Source of the DNA: Methylacidiphilales bacterium
Lineage (GTDB): Bacteria > Verrucomicrobiota > Verrucomicrobiia > Methylacidiphilales > UBA1321
Length of the DNA: 32,967 bases
Direction of reading: 5' to 3'
Assembly (NCBI GenBank): GCA_021272315.1
Contig: JAJSLI010000053.1
Coordinates: forward strand, 1-32,967
Shown here piece after piece: positions 1 through 7,258 of this stretch. Below the pieces are notes generated by a model, which worked only from the letters and a program-made list of their open reading frames with translations, had not been told where the DNA came from and made no database searches. The position numbers and the translations under genes are program-made. Within the stretch, counting starts at the first letter, position 1, and the number at the start of each line of letters is the position of its first letter.

Positions 1-183
1 GATTTGGGCGTAGTCGATGATGGCGAAGAGGATGGCGAAAAAAGGCAGGCAGATCAGGGCAAACTCCACCGTGGTCTGGGCCGTGGTTCGTCTCGTTTTA
101 AACCCAAAATGTCGCGTTTTCAGACACTGGACTGTCGTCAAGGTTCGTCTGACTTGAGGATTTTCAGAGGGAAACCGATTCAT
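1..183 (-). CDS. TadE-like pilus assembly protein, N-terminal part (cut by window edge)
   Basis: The reverse strand reads an open frame of 61 codons from an ATG at 183 to the window edge. After a basic N-terminus of about 33 residues comes TTAQTTVEFALICLPFF, then AILFAIIDYAQ. This is the TadE/TadG layout: a short basic leader, a Glu at about +5 of a hydrophobic segment (VEFAL) and a single membrane helix, seen here at residues 39-57. TadE-family proteins are pseudopilin-like parts of Flp/Tad pilus machines and are processed by a prepilin peptidase. The rest of the gene and any tad neighbours lie outside the window. No clear Shine-Dalgarno sequence precedes the ATG. The family call rests on the pattern only. 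Confidence 0.6.
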   Translation of the reverse strand, partial: MNRFPSENPQVRRTLTTVQCLKTRHFGFKTRRTTAQTTVEFALICLPFFAILFAIIDYAQI

Positions 184-740
184 ATTATATCCAACCCATG
201 AGACAACAATTCGTGGAAATGGAGAGGGGCGAATTCGGTTCCTGGAACAAGTCCTTGATTGCTTCTATAAATTTACCCGAGATGTTATCGTGGAAGTACC
301 TACGCCGCCGCCCGCCTCTTTTTTTAAAAACCGGATGATAAAAGCCGCGGGACATTCAAACGTTCGGATTTCTTCCCCATTCTTTTTACCAATGAACGCT
401 TTGCGATACTCCGCAGTTCTTGATAAATCGCTGCTCACTTTTTGATGTCCGAAGATCGCTGCCGTGAAGCGTTCGAGAAGGGTTCCATCGTCTCTATTTG
501 GCCACCGATTTGAGTGCCGTCTCGAAGCTCTTCCAGATTTCCTTGCCGCCAACGAATTGCCTCGCGTAATATCAGCGGTTCAGGTGCCGAAGGAAATTAG
601 GCACGTTGGTTTTGGTTCAGACAGATTTTGGGGGCGATTTCTTGGTTTTATACCGGAAGAACCGGGGACCGTAGAAAAAGACCGTATAAAATTTCGTCGA
701 GGCCCGGCCAACTCCACGCAAGTGGCTGATTTCCAATCAA
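184..740. other. Intergenic region without a convincing gene
   Basis: About 560 bases separate the TadE-like start (minus strand) from the tRNA. Both strands hold open frames of about 95 codons (265-552 minus, 464-754 plus). Neither resembles a known family, has a good ribosome site or shows a protein-like composition, and the plus-strand one runs into the tRNA. The stretch must hold the promoter of the TadE-like gene and that of the tRNA, but I found no well-spaced -35/-10 pair. A lone TATAAA lies at 685-690. Confidence 0.5.
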
Positions 741-828
741 GGACAGGTGGCTGAGTGGTTTAAGGCACTCGACTCGAAATCGAGCGTGCCCTCTAAAGGC
801 ACCGTGGGTTCGACTCCCACCCTGTCCG
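741..828 (+). tRNA. tRNA-Ser (anticodon CGA)
   Basis: The acceptor stem GGACAGG (741-747) pairs with CCTGTCC (821-827), with G828 as discriminator. The anticodon stem CTCGA/TCGAG encloses the loop CTCGAAA, giving anticodon CGA, which reads the serine codon UCG. A long variable arm (about 785-803, GTGCC/GGCAC) is typical of class II tRNAs such as tRNA-Ser. The T arm is GTGGG-TTCGACT-CCCAC. The 3' CCA is not encoded. A T-run follows at 830-835 and could help end transcription. A partial copy of the 3' end lies at 1465-1488. Confidence 0.95.
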
Positions 829-905
829 CTTTTTTAAGGATGCATGTCCCCTTTCCAGGACTTTCCCTAGGATTAAAAGCTTGTCCATTGCGGGCCGTCC
901 GCTTA

Positions 906-937
906 GTTAAAGCCCACGAGCCTAACCGGGCCTTAAC
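906..937 (+). other. Hairpin directly upstream of the yidB-like gene
   Basis: GTTAAAGCCC (906-915) and GGGCCTTAAC (928-937) form a 10-bp stem with one mismatch around a 12-base loop. The stem ends 2 bases before the GGAGA ribosome site of the yidB-like gene (940-944). It could be a leader hairpin that affects ribosome access, or the terminator stem of the upstream tRNA transcript, although there is no U-run after it. The pairing is visible in the sequence; the role is a guess. Confidence 0.35.
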
Positions 938-949
938 TTGGAGACAATT

Positions 950-1357
950 ATGGGATTATTTGATGAAGTATTGGGCGGGCTGGAAGCACAAGCAGGTCAA
1001 CACGCAGCCCTTTACGAGGAAGTTGCCAGCTTGGTTACCCAGTCGGGTGGCGTTAACGGTCTTATCCAACAATTTGAACAGCAGGGCCTCGGCCAACTCG
1101 TATCCGGCTGGGTGGGCGGCGCCTCGAATACACCTATCAGCCCAGACCAGCTTGTTCAGGCCATAGGTCAAGATAAAATCACGTCGATTGCTTCCAAGGT
1201 TGGAATGTCTGAATCACAAGTGACGGACGGCATTTCGAAACTACTTCCGCTGATGGTTGGCCACCTTACGCCTAATGGCACGGCACCAACTACTGGCGGC
1301 GGTCAATTGGAAACGGAAGCACTGGGTTTGTTGAAATCGAAGCTGTTCGGCAGCTGA
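950..1357 (+). CDS. yidB: YidB-family (DUF937) protein
   Basis: The 135-aa product begins MGLFDEVLGGL and ends with LLKSKLFGS, both characteristic of the YidB/DUF937 family. The middle carries the usual pattern GGVNGLIQQFEQQGLGQLVSGWVG, then SPDQLVQAIG, then a conserved KVGMSESQVTDGISKLLP stretch. There is no signal peptide or membrane helix. The family is cytoplasmic, helical and of poorly known function. The ATG at 950 was chosen over an in-frame TTG at 938 because GGAGA sits 5 bases upstream of the ATG and the family starts at MGLFD. Length matches the family. It stands alone between the tRNA and the convergent minus-strand run. Confidence 0.88.
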   Translation: MGLFDEVLGGLEAQAGQHAALYEEVASLVTQSGGVNGLIQQFEQQGLGQLVSGWVGGASNTPISPDQLVQAIGQDKITSIASKVGMSESQVTDGISKLLPLMVGHLTPNGTAPTTGGGQLETEALGLLKSKLFGS

Positions 1358-1464
1358 AACTGCCAGAGAATGCCAAGCTTGGCTACACGGCGATAAGCGT
1401 GGACAAGGCTTGTTTCCCGGTGATAGCCATTCTATAAGCATCTAATAACCAGTGCGTAACAGAG

Positions 1465-1488
1465 TGTCTCCCACCCTGTCTGCTCTTT
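1465..1488 (+). repeat. Partial repeat of the tRNA-Ser 3' end
   Basis: These 24 bases match 812-835 (T-arm 3' side, acceptor 3' strand and T-run of the tRNA-Ser) at 20 positions, including a 13-base exact core CTCCCACCCTGTC. The intervening 630 bases hold only the yidB-like gene. Repeats of a tRNA 3' end are how integrative elements mark their attachment sites, but there is no integrase here. A decayed second tRNA-Ser copy is an equally good reading. Confidence 0.5.
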
Positions 1489-1515
1489 ATTTTCAGAGGA
1501 AGGATATTCAATTCC

Positions 1516-2934
1516 CTAGGGCTGCACATCGACCGGCGTGCCGACCTTCACCATCTTGAGCACCTTTTCGGCGTTCCAGTTGGCCAAGCGGAAACAGCCG
1601 TGGGACTGGGTGCTGGAAATGCTTTCCGGTGCGGGCGTGCCGTGGATGCCATAGCCGGGCAGGCTCAACCCGATCCAGGCCGTCCCGACCGGATTGCGCG
1701 GTCCAGGCGGCAGAACCATTTTTTTCGTGATTCCCTCCGCCTTGGCGTCGGCGGCAAAGAGCGCCGGGTCAAAGGTGTAGTCGGGGTTGGGCACGACCGA
1801 TTTTACGGTCAGTACCCCGTTGGGCCGCTTGTTCTTGTCCTTGGCGATCGAGCAGGGAAAGAATGCGATGACTTTCCCGTTGGCGTCGAGCGCCTCGATC
1901 GATGTTTCGCCAAGAATGATGCGTAGCGAGGCCGCCTTCGGAACCGGTGCGGCGGGGAAGACTTTCGGCCCGATCACCTCCGTACCCGCGGTGAACGTTT
2001 TCACATCGCGGTTGAGCGCCCTCAGGTAGGCGCGCGTGCAATGAAATTTTTCGGCCAACATCTCCCACATGTCATTGTAACCGAGGCGCGTTGCCTTGGC
2101 TTTTTCCCGCCAGGTTTTTGGCTTGGGCATGATCGAGGCAATGTCATCCGGCGTCACCACGTAGCTGAGGAACGGCTCGCCGGGCTCCCCGATGGCGGCG
2201 CGCGTCTCGTCATCTAGAAAACCGGTCACGGACAGTCCTCGGCTCGCCTGATAGGCGCGCAACATCCGTTGCGTGCGCATCCCCTGATCTCCGTCGATGA
2301 AACCACACGAAAAATGGATCCGCTCCAATGCCACCTGATAGGCCGCGATCCGTTCGGTATCGAGTTTATTGGGATCCAACGGGAGAGCGCGAGCGGGTGC
2401 GCCGCCCGGCCCCATCGCCGTTATCGGCTCCGCCACAGGCGGCAGGACCGGCGCCGGCTTGGCCGTTGCGGTGACAGATGGCGACGGGATGACAGGAACC
2501 GCCGGGTGGGGCACCGGCAGAGGTTTAAGAACCGGCGGCTGGACTAATTTCTCCGTTTCTGCGTTCGCCTTTTCCTTCATGTGTTCAAGACGCTGTTCTT
2601 CGGTCAACTGAGGCGCCACCGGCGGGACCGGTTTCGGCGCGGGAACGGGGTTTACCGGCGGCGCACTTTCCGTCGCTTGAGTTGAAGCGGTGTTTTGAGC
2701 CGGAATGGGCGGTTGCTCACCAGCCAGCCATGCCTTGATTTTGGGCGTTTCCAGATAAAGCACGATGATTCCCGCCAGCGTCACCACCAATGCGGCAGCG
2801 ATTCCGTACAAAACGATGGAATTTCCCCGGCCTTTGCGCGGTGTGCGAGGACGGCGGGGAGATTGCGGCGCCGGGCGCGTTTTGCGCCGGGGGGTCGCAT
2901 TGAGTTGGCGGGGACGAGGGCGGCGAAACGGCAT
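1516..2934 (-). CDS. L,D-transpeptidase (YkuD) with peptidoglycan-binding domain, membrane anchored
   Basis: The 472-aa protein has a very Arg/Pro-rich cytoplasmic N-terminus (1-38), one membrane helix (about 39-60) and a Pro-rich periplasmic linker (75-180). A peptidoglycan-binding-like domain follows (about 195-250, with FIDGDQGMRTQRML and YQASRGLSVTGFLDDET), then a LysM-like stretch (about 255-325) and a C-terminal YkuD domain (335-472). The YkuD signature is complete: H431-G, then S444-H-G-C447-F-R449, with Cys447 the expected nucleophile. YkuD enzymes form 3-3 cross-links in peptidoglycan or attach proteins to it. The ATG at 2934 was preferred over an upstream TTG because it lies 14 bases after the stop of the preceding gene. 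The two are probably cotranscribed. Confidence 0.88.
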   Translation of the reverse strand: MPFRRPRPRQLNATPRRKTRPAPQSPRRPRTPRKGRGNSIVLYGIAAALVVTLAGIIVLYLETPKIKAWLAGEQPPIPAQNTASTQATESAPPVNPVPAPKPVPPVAPQLTEEQRLEHMKEKANAETEKLVQPPVLKPLPVPHPAVPVIPSPSVTATAKPAPVLPPVAEPITAMGPGGAPARALPLDPNKLDTERIAAYQVALERIHFSCGFIDGDQGMRTQRMLRAYQASRGLSVTGFLDDETRAAIGEPGEPFLSYVVTPDDIASIMPKPKTWREKAKATRLGYNDMWEMLAEKFHCTRAYLRALNRDVKTFTAGTEVIGPKVFPAAPVPKAASLRIILGETSIEALDANGKVIAFFPCSIAKDKNKRPNGVLTVKSVVPNPDYTFDPALFAADAKAEGITKKMVLPPGPRNPVGTAWIGLSLPGYGIHGTPAPESISSTQSHGCFRLANWNAEKVLKMVKVGTPVDVQP

Positions 2935-2948
2935 TCCGGAAACCTGTC

Positions 2949-4373
2949 TTAGCTTTTGGGCGTATCCTGCTCGTGATACTCCGCGTCGGTGTTCACCTTC
3001 CAACAATCGTAGTGATGTTCACCCGTCACGTTGCGTGCCGCCAGCATCGCCGTCATCATCGAGTGGTCCTGATTGTTGTACTTGTGCATGCCGTTGCGGC
3101 CGACCGGCTGCAGGTTCGCGAAGAGACAGACCCAGTCCCGGATCGTCTTTACGTTTTCCTGGTAATTCTGGTCGTAAATCGGGTAGGCCTTGGGCATCCG
3201 CACGACGAACGCATCCTGCACCTCGCCATCCTTGACCAGCCCGATCTGCATCGCCTCCCGAATAGCCAGTTGCGCCAGATCGTAGTCGGTCGACGACCAG
3301 AGCCCGTCGTTCTCGAAGCAAAAGTATTCCATGCCCAGCGAGGTCAGCTTGGGATCGGGCACCATGTCTGCGCTCCAATTCTTGTAATTCTGGACACGGC
3401 CCACTTTCACGCTCGGATCGTGGATATAAATCCAGGTGTCGGGGAAAACGTTGGCCTTGTTCACCACCAGGCAGACGATGATGAAGTCCCGGTAACGGAG
3501 CCTCTTCGCTGCGGCCACAACTTCTTTCGGCGGCGGGGGATCGAGCGAAAGCATCAGCTCCTGCAACGGAATCGAACAAATGAAATGACTACCCTCCTGC
3601 TGGAAAAATTCCCCAATCTGGTTGGTGCCGGTGATGTGGGTCACGCCCGTCTCGTCCCAGTGGATCGTCTGGACCTTGCGGTCCAGCAGCACCTTGCCGC
3701 CCGCAGCCATGATCTTCTCCGCTGCCGTCTCCCACATCTGGCCGGGCCCGAGTCGCGGATAGAAAAAATTACGGATCAGCGTTTTGGCCGTCGGCCCCGC
3801 CTTTTTGCCCTTGAAAGCGCTAAGCACCGCCTCGCGCAGGGAGAGTCCCTTGATCCGTTGTGCGGCCCAATCAGCGCTGATCTCGTCACAGGAAAGACCC
3901 CACACCTTCTCGGTGTAGGTCTTGAAAAACAACAGGAAAAGGCGTTCGCCAAAACGGTTCGTCACCCACTGAGCAAACGTCGTCTCAGGCTTGATCGGCC
4001 TCACCTTCGCCTCGAGATAGCTGAGGAGAATACGCACCACTTCAATCGGGCCGAGGTTCCGGAAGGCGTTCATCGCCTCCAGCGGGTAATTGAAGTATTT
4101 ATTCCGGTAATAAATTCGTGACAGCCTCGGGCAATCGATAAAATCGTCCGGCATGATCTGCCGCCAGACCTCGTTGACCTCCTGCGATTTGCTGAAGAAA
4201 CGGTGCCCGCCGATATCGAACCGGAAGCCCTCCGCCTGCACCGTGCGCGCGATTCCACCGACGTAGGACGGATCGGCCTCCCAAACCACGACCTCCTTGC
4301 CCGCCTTGGTCAATTCCCACGCGGCGGTCAGTCCCGCAGGGCCAGCCCCCATGATCACAATCGGCTTCGACAT
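2949..4373 (-). CDS. NAD(P)/FAD-dependent oxidoreductase (UDP-galactopyranose mutase/amine oxidase-like)
   Basis: The 474-aa product starts MSKPIVIMGAGPAGLTAAWEL, a Rossmann GxGxxG FAD-binding motif, followed by an acidic strand end (VVVWEAD). Next is the GGIARTVQAEGFRFDIGGHRFFSKS segment typical of protoporphyrinogen-oxidase- and UDP-galactopyranose-mutase-like flavoproteins. The RLSRIYYRNKYFNYPLEA and YTEKVWGLS stretches are hallmarks of a subfamily often found near glycosyltransferase or envelope genes. No signal peptide is present, so it is probably cytoplasmic. The ATG at 4373 fits the family start; a TTG 33 bases upstream is possible. Its exact substrate cannot be told. Close linkage to the L,D-transpeptidase hints at envelope biogenesis. 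Confidence 0.82.
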   Translation of the reverse strand: MSKPIVIMGAGPAGLTAAWELTKAGKEVVVWEADPSYVGGIARTVQAEGFRFDIGGHRFFSKSQEVNEVWRQIMPDDFIDCPRLSRIYYRNKYFNYPLEAMNAFRNLGPIEVVRILLSYLEAKVRPIKPETTFAQWVTNRFGERLFLLFFKTYTEKVWGLSCDEISADWAAQRIKGLSLREAVLSAFKGKKAGPTAKTLIRNFFYPRLGPGQMWETAAEKIMAAGGKVLLDRKVQTIHWDETGVTHITGTNQIGEFFQQEGSHFICSIPLQELMLSLDPPPPKEVVAAAKRLRYRDFIIVCLVVNKANVFPDTWIYIHDPSVKVGRVQNYKNWSADMVPDPKLTSLGMEYFCFENDGLWSSTDYDLAQLAIREAMQIGLVKDGEVQDAFVVRMPKAYPIYDQNYQENVKTIRDWVCLFANLQPVGRNGMHKYNNQDHSMMTAMLAARNVTGEHHYDCWKVNTDAEYHEQDTPKS

Positions 4374-4445
4374 AACAGCCGGGTAGTCTTTCGACTTAAG
4401 GGGCAATCGTCAAACCTAACCGCCAAATCATCTCTTAACATCCCC

Positions 4446-4883
4446 TCAATCAAAAAAATCGGGGTGCAGGGTGCAAGCCGGGATTTGTCCCGTCTGGAGC
4501 ACGACTTCCACGACGTCAAAGCGGTAATGTAGGTCTTCCCCTTGCAGCAATTCGAGATAACGGCGGGCGGCAAAACGCACGCTTTCCTGCTTGGCAGTGT
4601 TGATCGATTCCGCCGGGCGGCCAAATTCCTCGCTCGATCGGGTCCGGACCTCGACAAAGACCAGGAGTTCCCCGCAGCGGCAAATCAGGTCGATCTCGCC
4701 CCGCGCAGTCAAGTAATTGCGGTAGAGCACCCGGTACCCCCGGCGCCGCAGGAAAGCCGCCGCCACCCGTTCACCATATCTTCCGACCTGCGCCGTCGTC
4801 GTCAGCGACGGAACGGGCGCACTCGCGCACCGGTCGAAAAGATCGGCGATGTATCGGGCAAGGTCCGTAAAGGGTAAGGGCAC
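4446..4883 (-). CDS. yraN: YraN-family (UPF0102) endonuclease-like protein
   Basis: The 145-aa protein contains the YraN pattern GRYGERVAAAFLRRRGYRVLYRN followed by the nuclease-like core GEID and, 12 residues on, FVEVRTR. The usual Lys of EVK is Arg here. These match the E-x-D...E-x-K arrangement of restriction-endonuclease-like folds; the cellular role is unsettled. The only reasonable start is GTG at 4883, which lies inside the end of rnhB and gives a 113-base overlap. The first 33 residues would be an extension beyond the usual family start. The rplS-rnhB-yraN order is widely conserved in bacteria, which supports the call. Confidence 0.85.
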   Translation of the reverse strand: MPLPFTDLARYIADLFDRCASAPVPSLTTTAQVGRYGERVAAAFLRRRGYRVLYRNYLTARGEIDLICRCGELLVFVEVRTRSSEEFGRPAESINTAKQESVRFAARRYLELLQGEDLHYRFDVVEVVLQTGQIPACTLHPDFFD

Positions 4884-5436
4884 GCGCGTGGTCCGGGGTT
4901 CCGTAGCCCTTATGTTTCTCCAAACCGTATTCCGGGTAAAGCGCGGCGAATTCCGTCATGGCCCGGTCCCGGGCGACTTTCGCGATCACCGATGCCGCGG
5001 CAATGGAGGGACATAGCGCGTCGCCATCCACGATGGTCCGTTCCTCGCAGGACAGGCCGGCCTTGCGGTTGCCGTCGATGAGACAAAACTGTGGCGGCAG
5101 CGCCAGTCCCGCCACCGCCCGGCGCATCGCCAGCAGACTGGCCTGTAGAATATTGTGCGCATCGATCTCCTCAACCGAAGCGACGCCGATTGACCAGCGC
5201 ACCCCGGCGTGACTGCATAAAAACGCGCTCAATTACTCCCGGCTCCCGGCGGTCAGTTGCTTCGAGTCGTTGAGGTACCGGTGGGTCAGGCCATCGGGCA
5301 GGATCGCCGCCGCCGCGTAAACCGGCCCGGCCCAGCATCCGCGGCCAACTTCATCGACTCCCGCCACGACCGTCCAATCCGACTGGCGTAATCGGCGCTC
5401 AAACTCCCAATCCAGAGATAATCGTGGTCGGGCCAT
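4771..5436 (-). pseudogene. rnhB: Ribonuclease HII, interrupted by an in-frame TAA at codon 68
   Basis: The frame from ATG 5436 to the stop at 4771 encodes a complete RNase HII apart from one internal TAA at 5233-5235. Before it lie the DEVGRG metal-binding motif (D28, E29) and [11 protein letters not shown]. After it, in the same frame, come WSIGVASVEEIDAHNIL, LIDGN, SIAAASVIAKVARDR and HKGYGT, so the other catalytic Asp residues are kept. The TAA is one base from GAA or CAA (Glu or Gln). RNase HII removes ribonucleotides from DNA. Possibilities are a real recent nonsense mutation, a sequencing error, or readthrough. The TTG right after the stop could restart translation, but that product would lack the first motif. 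Confidence 0.85.
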
Positions 5437-5523
5437 GGATAATGAAGGCACCAAGGGTCTGCGACTACCGTTAATACCACATGGAGAAAGGCTCGGCGAT
5501 CATGGCCTTTCACGGCCTGAAGA

Positions 5524-5943
5524 TCAGGCCGCCGCTTCGGCTTCCTTGGCGGCTTTGGCTTTCTTCGCCGAGGAGGCCTTGGCCTTCTTGGCCGCGGTAA
5601 TCTTGATGCGCTCCTTCACGAAGAGGGCTTCCTTGCCCTTGCGTCCGCGCAGGTAGAAAAGCTTGGCCCGGCGCACCTGGCCCTCGCGCTCGATTTCGAT
5701 TTTTTCGATCCGGGGTGAGTTCAACGGAAACACACGCTCGACGCCTTCGCCGTAGCTGATGCGGCGCACGGTGAACATCTCGTTCAGGCCGCGGCCCCTG
5801 TGGGCGATGACCACGCCGGCGAAAACCTGCGTGCGCTCCTTCTCGCCTTCACGCACGCGCGTGTGGACCTTGACGGAGTCGCCCACGCGGAATGGCACAT
5901 GTTTCTTCACTTGTTCGCCTTCGATTTTTTCGATCAGTTTCAT
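5524..5943 (-). CDS. rplS: 50S ribosomal protein L19
   Basis: The 139-aa product has the L19 core: [61 protein letters not shown] and [16 protein letters not shown]19 sits at the 30S-50S interface. A C-terminal Ala/Lys-rich tail of about 25 residues, after the usual end of the family, resembles low-complexity extensions seen in many bacterial ribosomal proteins. The ATG at 5943 is preceded by AGGA, a good ribosome site. It follows trmD by 28 bases, as in most bacteria. Confidence 0.97.
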   Translation of the reverse strand: MKLIEKIEGEQVKKHVPFRVGDSVKVHTRVREGEKERTQVFAGVVIAHRGRGLNEMFTVRRISYGEGVERVFPLNSPRIEKIEIEREGQVRRAKLFYLRGRKGKEALFVKERIKITAAKKAKASSAKKAKAAKEAEAAA

Positions 5944-5971
5944 AGGGGGTCCTGGTGTTGGGATTAAGAGT

Positions 5972-6661
5972 CTAAGCTTCGTTCAAAAGGTCGGGGCGGA
6001 CGCGCTCCGTGAGGCGGCGGCTCTGTTCGCGGCTCCATTCCTCGATCTTGCCGTGATTCCCGGAAAGGAGAATCTCCGGCACGCGCCAGCCGCGGAACTC
6101 CTCGGGCCGGGTGTACTGCGGGCCCTCAAGCCAGGGCCGTTCCGCGCTGAAGGACTCGAATTGCGTGCTGGCTTCGTTGCCGACAACGTTGGGCAGGAGG
6201 CGCACCACGGCGTCGACAACCACGAGCGCGGCGAGCGCGCCATTGGTGAGAACGAAGTCGCCGATGCAAAGTTCCTCGTCGACGAGGTGTTCGCGCACCC
6301 GCTCGTCGACGCCTTCATAGTGGCCGCAGAGAAAAACAATCCGCTCCAGCCCGGCGAGTTCCCGCGCTTTGGCCTGGTCGAACCTCGCGCCGCCGGGACT
6401 GAGCAAAATGACCCGGCCCGGCTTGGCCGCCCGGGGTTGGATGTCCTGCAACGCGTCGAAAATCGGCTCGCACTTGAGGAGCATGCCGGGACCTCCGCCG
6501 TACGGCTTGTCGTCCACGGTGTGGTGCTTGTCCCGGGCATAATCGCGTAATTGATGAAGATAAATTTCGGCCTGTCCGCCGCGCTGGGCGCGCCCGAGAA
6601 TCGAGGCGTCGAGCGGTCCGCGCAGAATTTCGGGAAAAAGGGTAATGACATCGATGCGCAC
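5972..6661 (-). CDS. trmD: tRNA (guanine-N1)-methyltransferase TrmD
   Basis: The 229-aa protein starts [11 protein letters not shown] and contains the SPOUT trefoil-knot segments of TrmD: the SAM-site stretch [32 protein letters not shown], and [21 protein letters not shown]. It would form m1G at position 37 of tRNAs, preventing frameshifting. The canonical LTGGE is LTNGA here, a mild variant. The start is GTG at 6661, 10 bases after the khpA stop, implying cotranslation in the rpsP operon. The gene that normally precedes trmD, rimM, is not found. Confidence 0.96.
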   Translation of the reverse strand: MRIDVITLFPEILRGPLDASILGRAQRGGQAEIYLHQLRDYARDKHHTVDDKPYGGGPGMLLKCEPIFDALQDIQPRAAKPGRVILLSPGGARFDQAKARELAGLERIVFLCGHYEGVDERVREHLVDEELCIGDFVLTNGALAALVVVDAVVRLLPNVVGNEASTQFESFSAERPWLEGPQYTRPEEFRGWRVPEILLSGNHGKIEEWSREQSRRLTERVRPDLLNEA

Positions 6662-6671
6662 AGGCGGTTTC

Positions 6672-6905
6672 TCACGAGTTTTCGACCACTTCCACCGCGA
6701 GATGATCGCTGCCCTTGGTGGCCGCGTTGATCAGCGAACGGATCGAACCGATGGTGCGTCCGCCCTTGCCGATGACCAGCCCGACATCGGACGGATTCAA
6801 CTCCACGCGGTAGATGATTTCGCCTTCCCGCGCGATTTCGGTGATCTGGACGTCGTCGGGGTTATCGACAAGACTGCGCACCACAAAATCGAGAAAGTGT
6901 TTCAT
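6672..6905 (-). CDS. khpA: KH-domain RNA-binding protein KhpA
   Basis: The 77-aa protein is a single KH domain. It opens MKHFLDFVVRSLVDNPDDV and carries the nucleic-acid-binding loop IGKGGRTIGSIRSLI, the GxxG motif. Length and position right after rpsP match KhpA (YlqC), a small RNA chaperone that pairs with KhpB in many bacteria. It lies 21 bases after rpsP and 10 bases before trmD, so it belongs to the same operon. Confidence 0.93.
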   Translation of the reverse strand: MKHFLDFVVRSLVDNPDDVQITEIAREGEIIYRVELNPSDVGLVIGKGGRTIGSIRSLINAATKGSDHLAVEVVENS

Positions 6906-6926
6906 GCGTGCGCACGGGTTGCCGGA

Positions 6927-7235
6927 TTAAGCGGTTGCCTGGACTTCCTGAACTTTGGGGGCTTCCTGCTGGGCTTCTTTTTCGGCCTTGGCGGCCTTGG
7001 CCCGTTCCTTTTTAAGCAGGCTGCGGACGGTGTCGGAAGGCAACGCGCCTTTCGAGATCCAGTGCTCCACGCGCGCGATTTTAACGGTGGAATTGTCGCC
7101 TTTCTTCTTCGGGTCGTAGGTGCCGAGGAGTTCGAGGAATTTGCCGTCGCGGGGGCTGTGCTTGTCCGCCACCACAATGCGGTAGTAGGGACTGTTTTTC
7201 GTGCCGTCACGACGAAGTCGGATGATGACTGCCAT
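6927..7235 (-). CDS. rpsP: 30S ribosomal protein S16
   Basis: The 102-aa protein begins MAVIIRLRRDGTKNSPYYRIVVAD, followed by SPRDGKFLELLGTYDP and VEHWISKGALPSDTVRSLLKK. These are the unmistakable S16 signatures. A charged Ala/Lys/Glu-rich tail follows. S16 is a primary assembly protein of the 30S body. The gene follows ffh by 23 bases and opens the classic rpsP-trmD-rplS cluster. Confidence 0.97.
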   Translation of the reverse strand: MAVIIRLRRDGTKNSPYYRIVVADKHSPRDGKFLELLGTYDPKKKGDNSTVKIARVEHWISKGALPSDTVRSLLKKERAKAAKAEKEAQQEAPKVQEVQATA

Positions 7236-7258
7236 AAGTTTTGGTTCTTTCTTTCTGT

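Noticed and set aside
265-754. Two 95-codon frames, one on each strand, left of the tRNA
   Set aside because: No family resemblance, no ribosome site, and the plus-strand frame runs into the tRNA-Ser.
2973-4121. 382-codon open frame on the plus strand
   Set aside because: Antisense to the FAD oxidoreductase, which has a clear Rossmann motif. The plus-strand translation is rich in His/Arg/Val with no recognisable domain.
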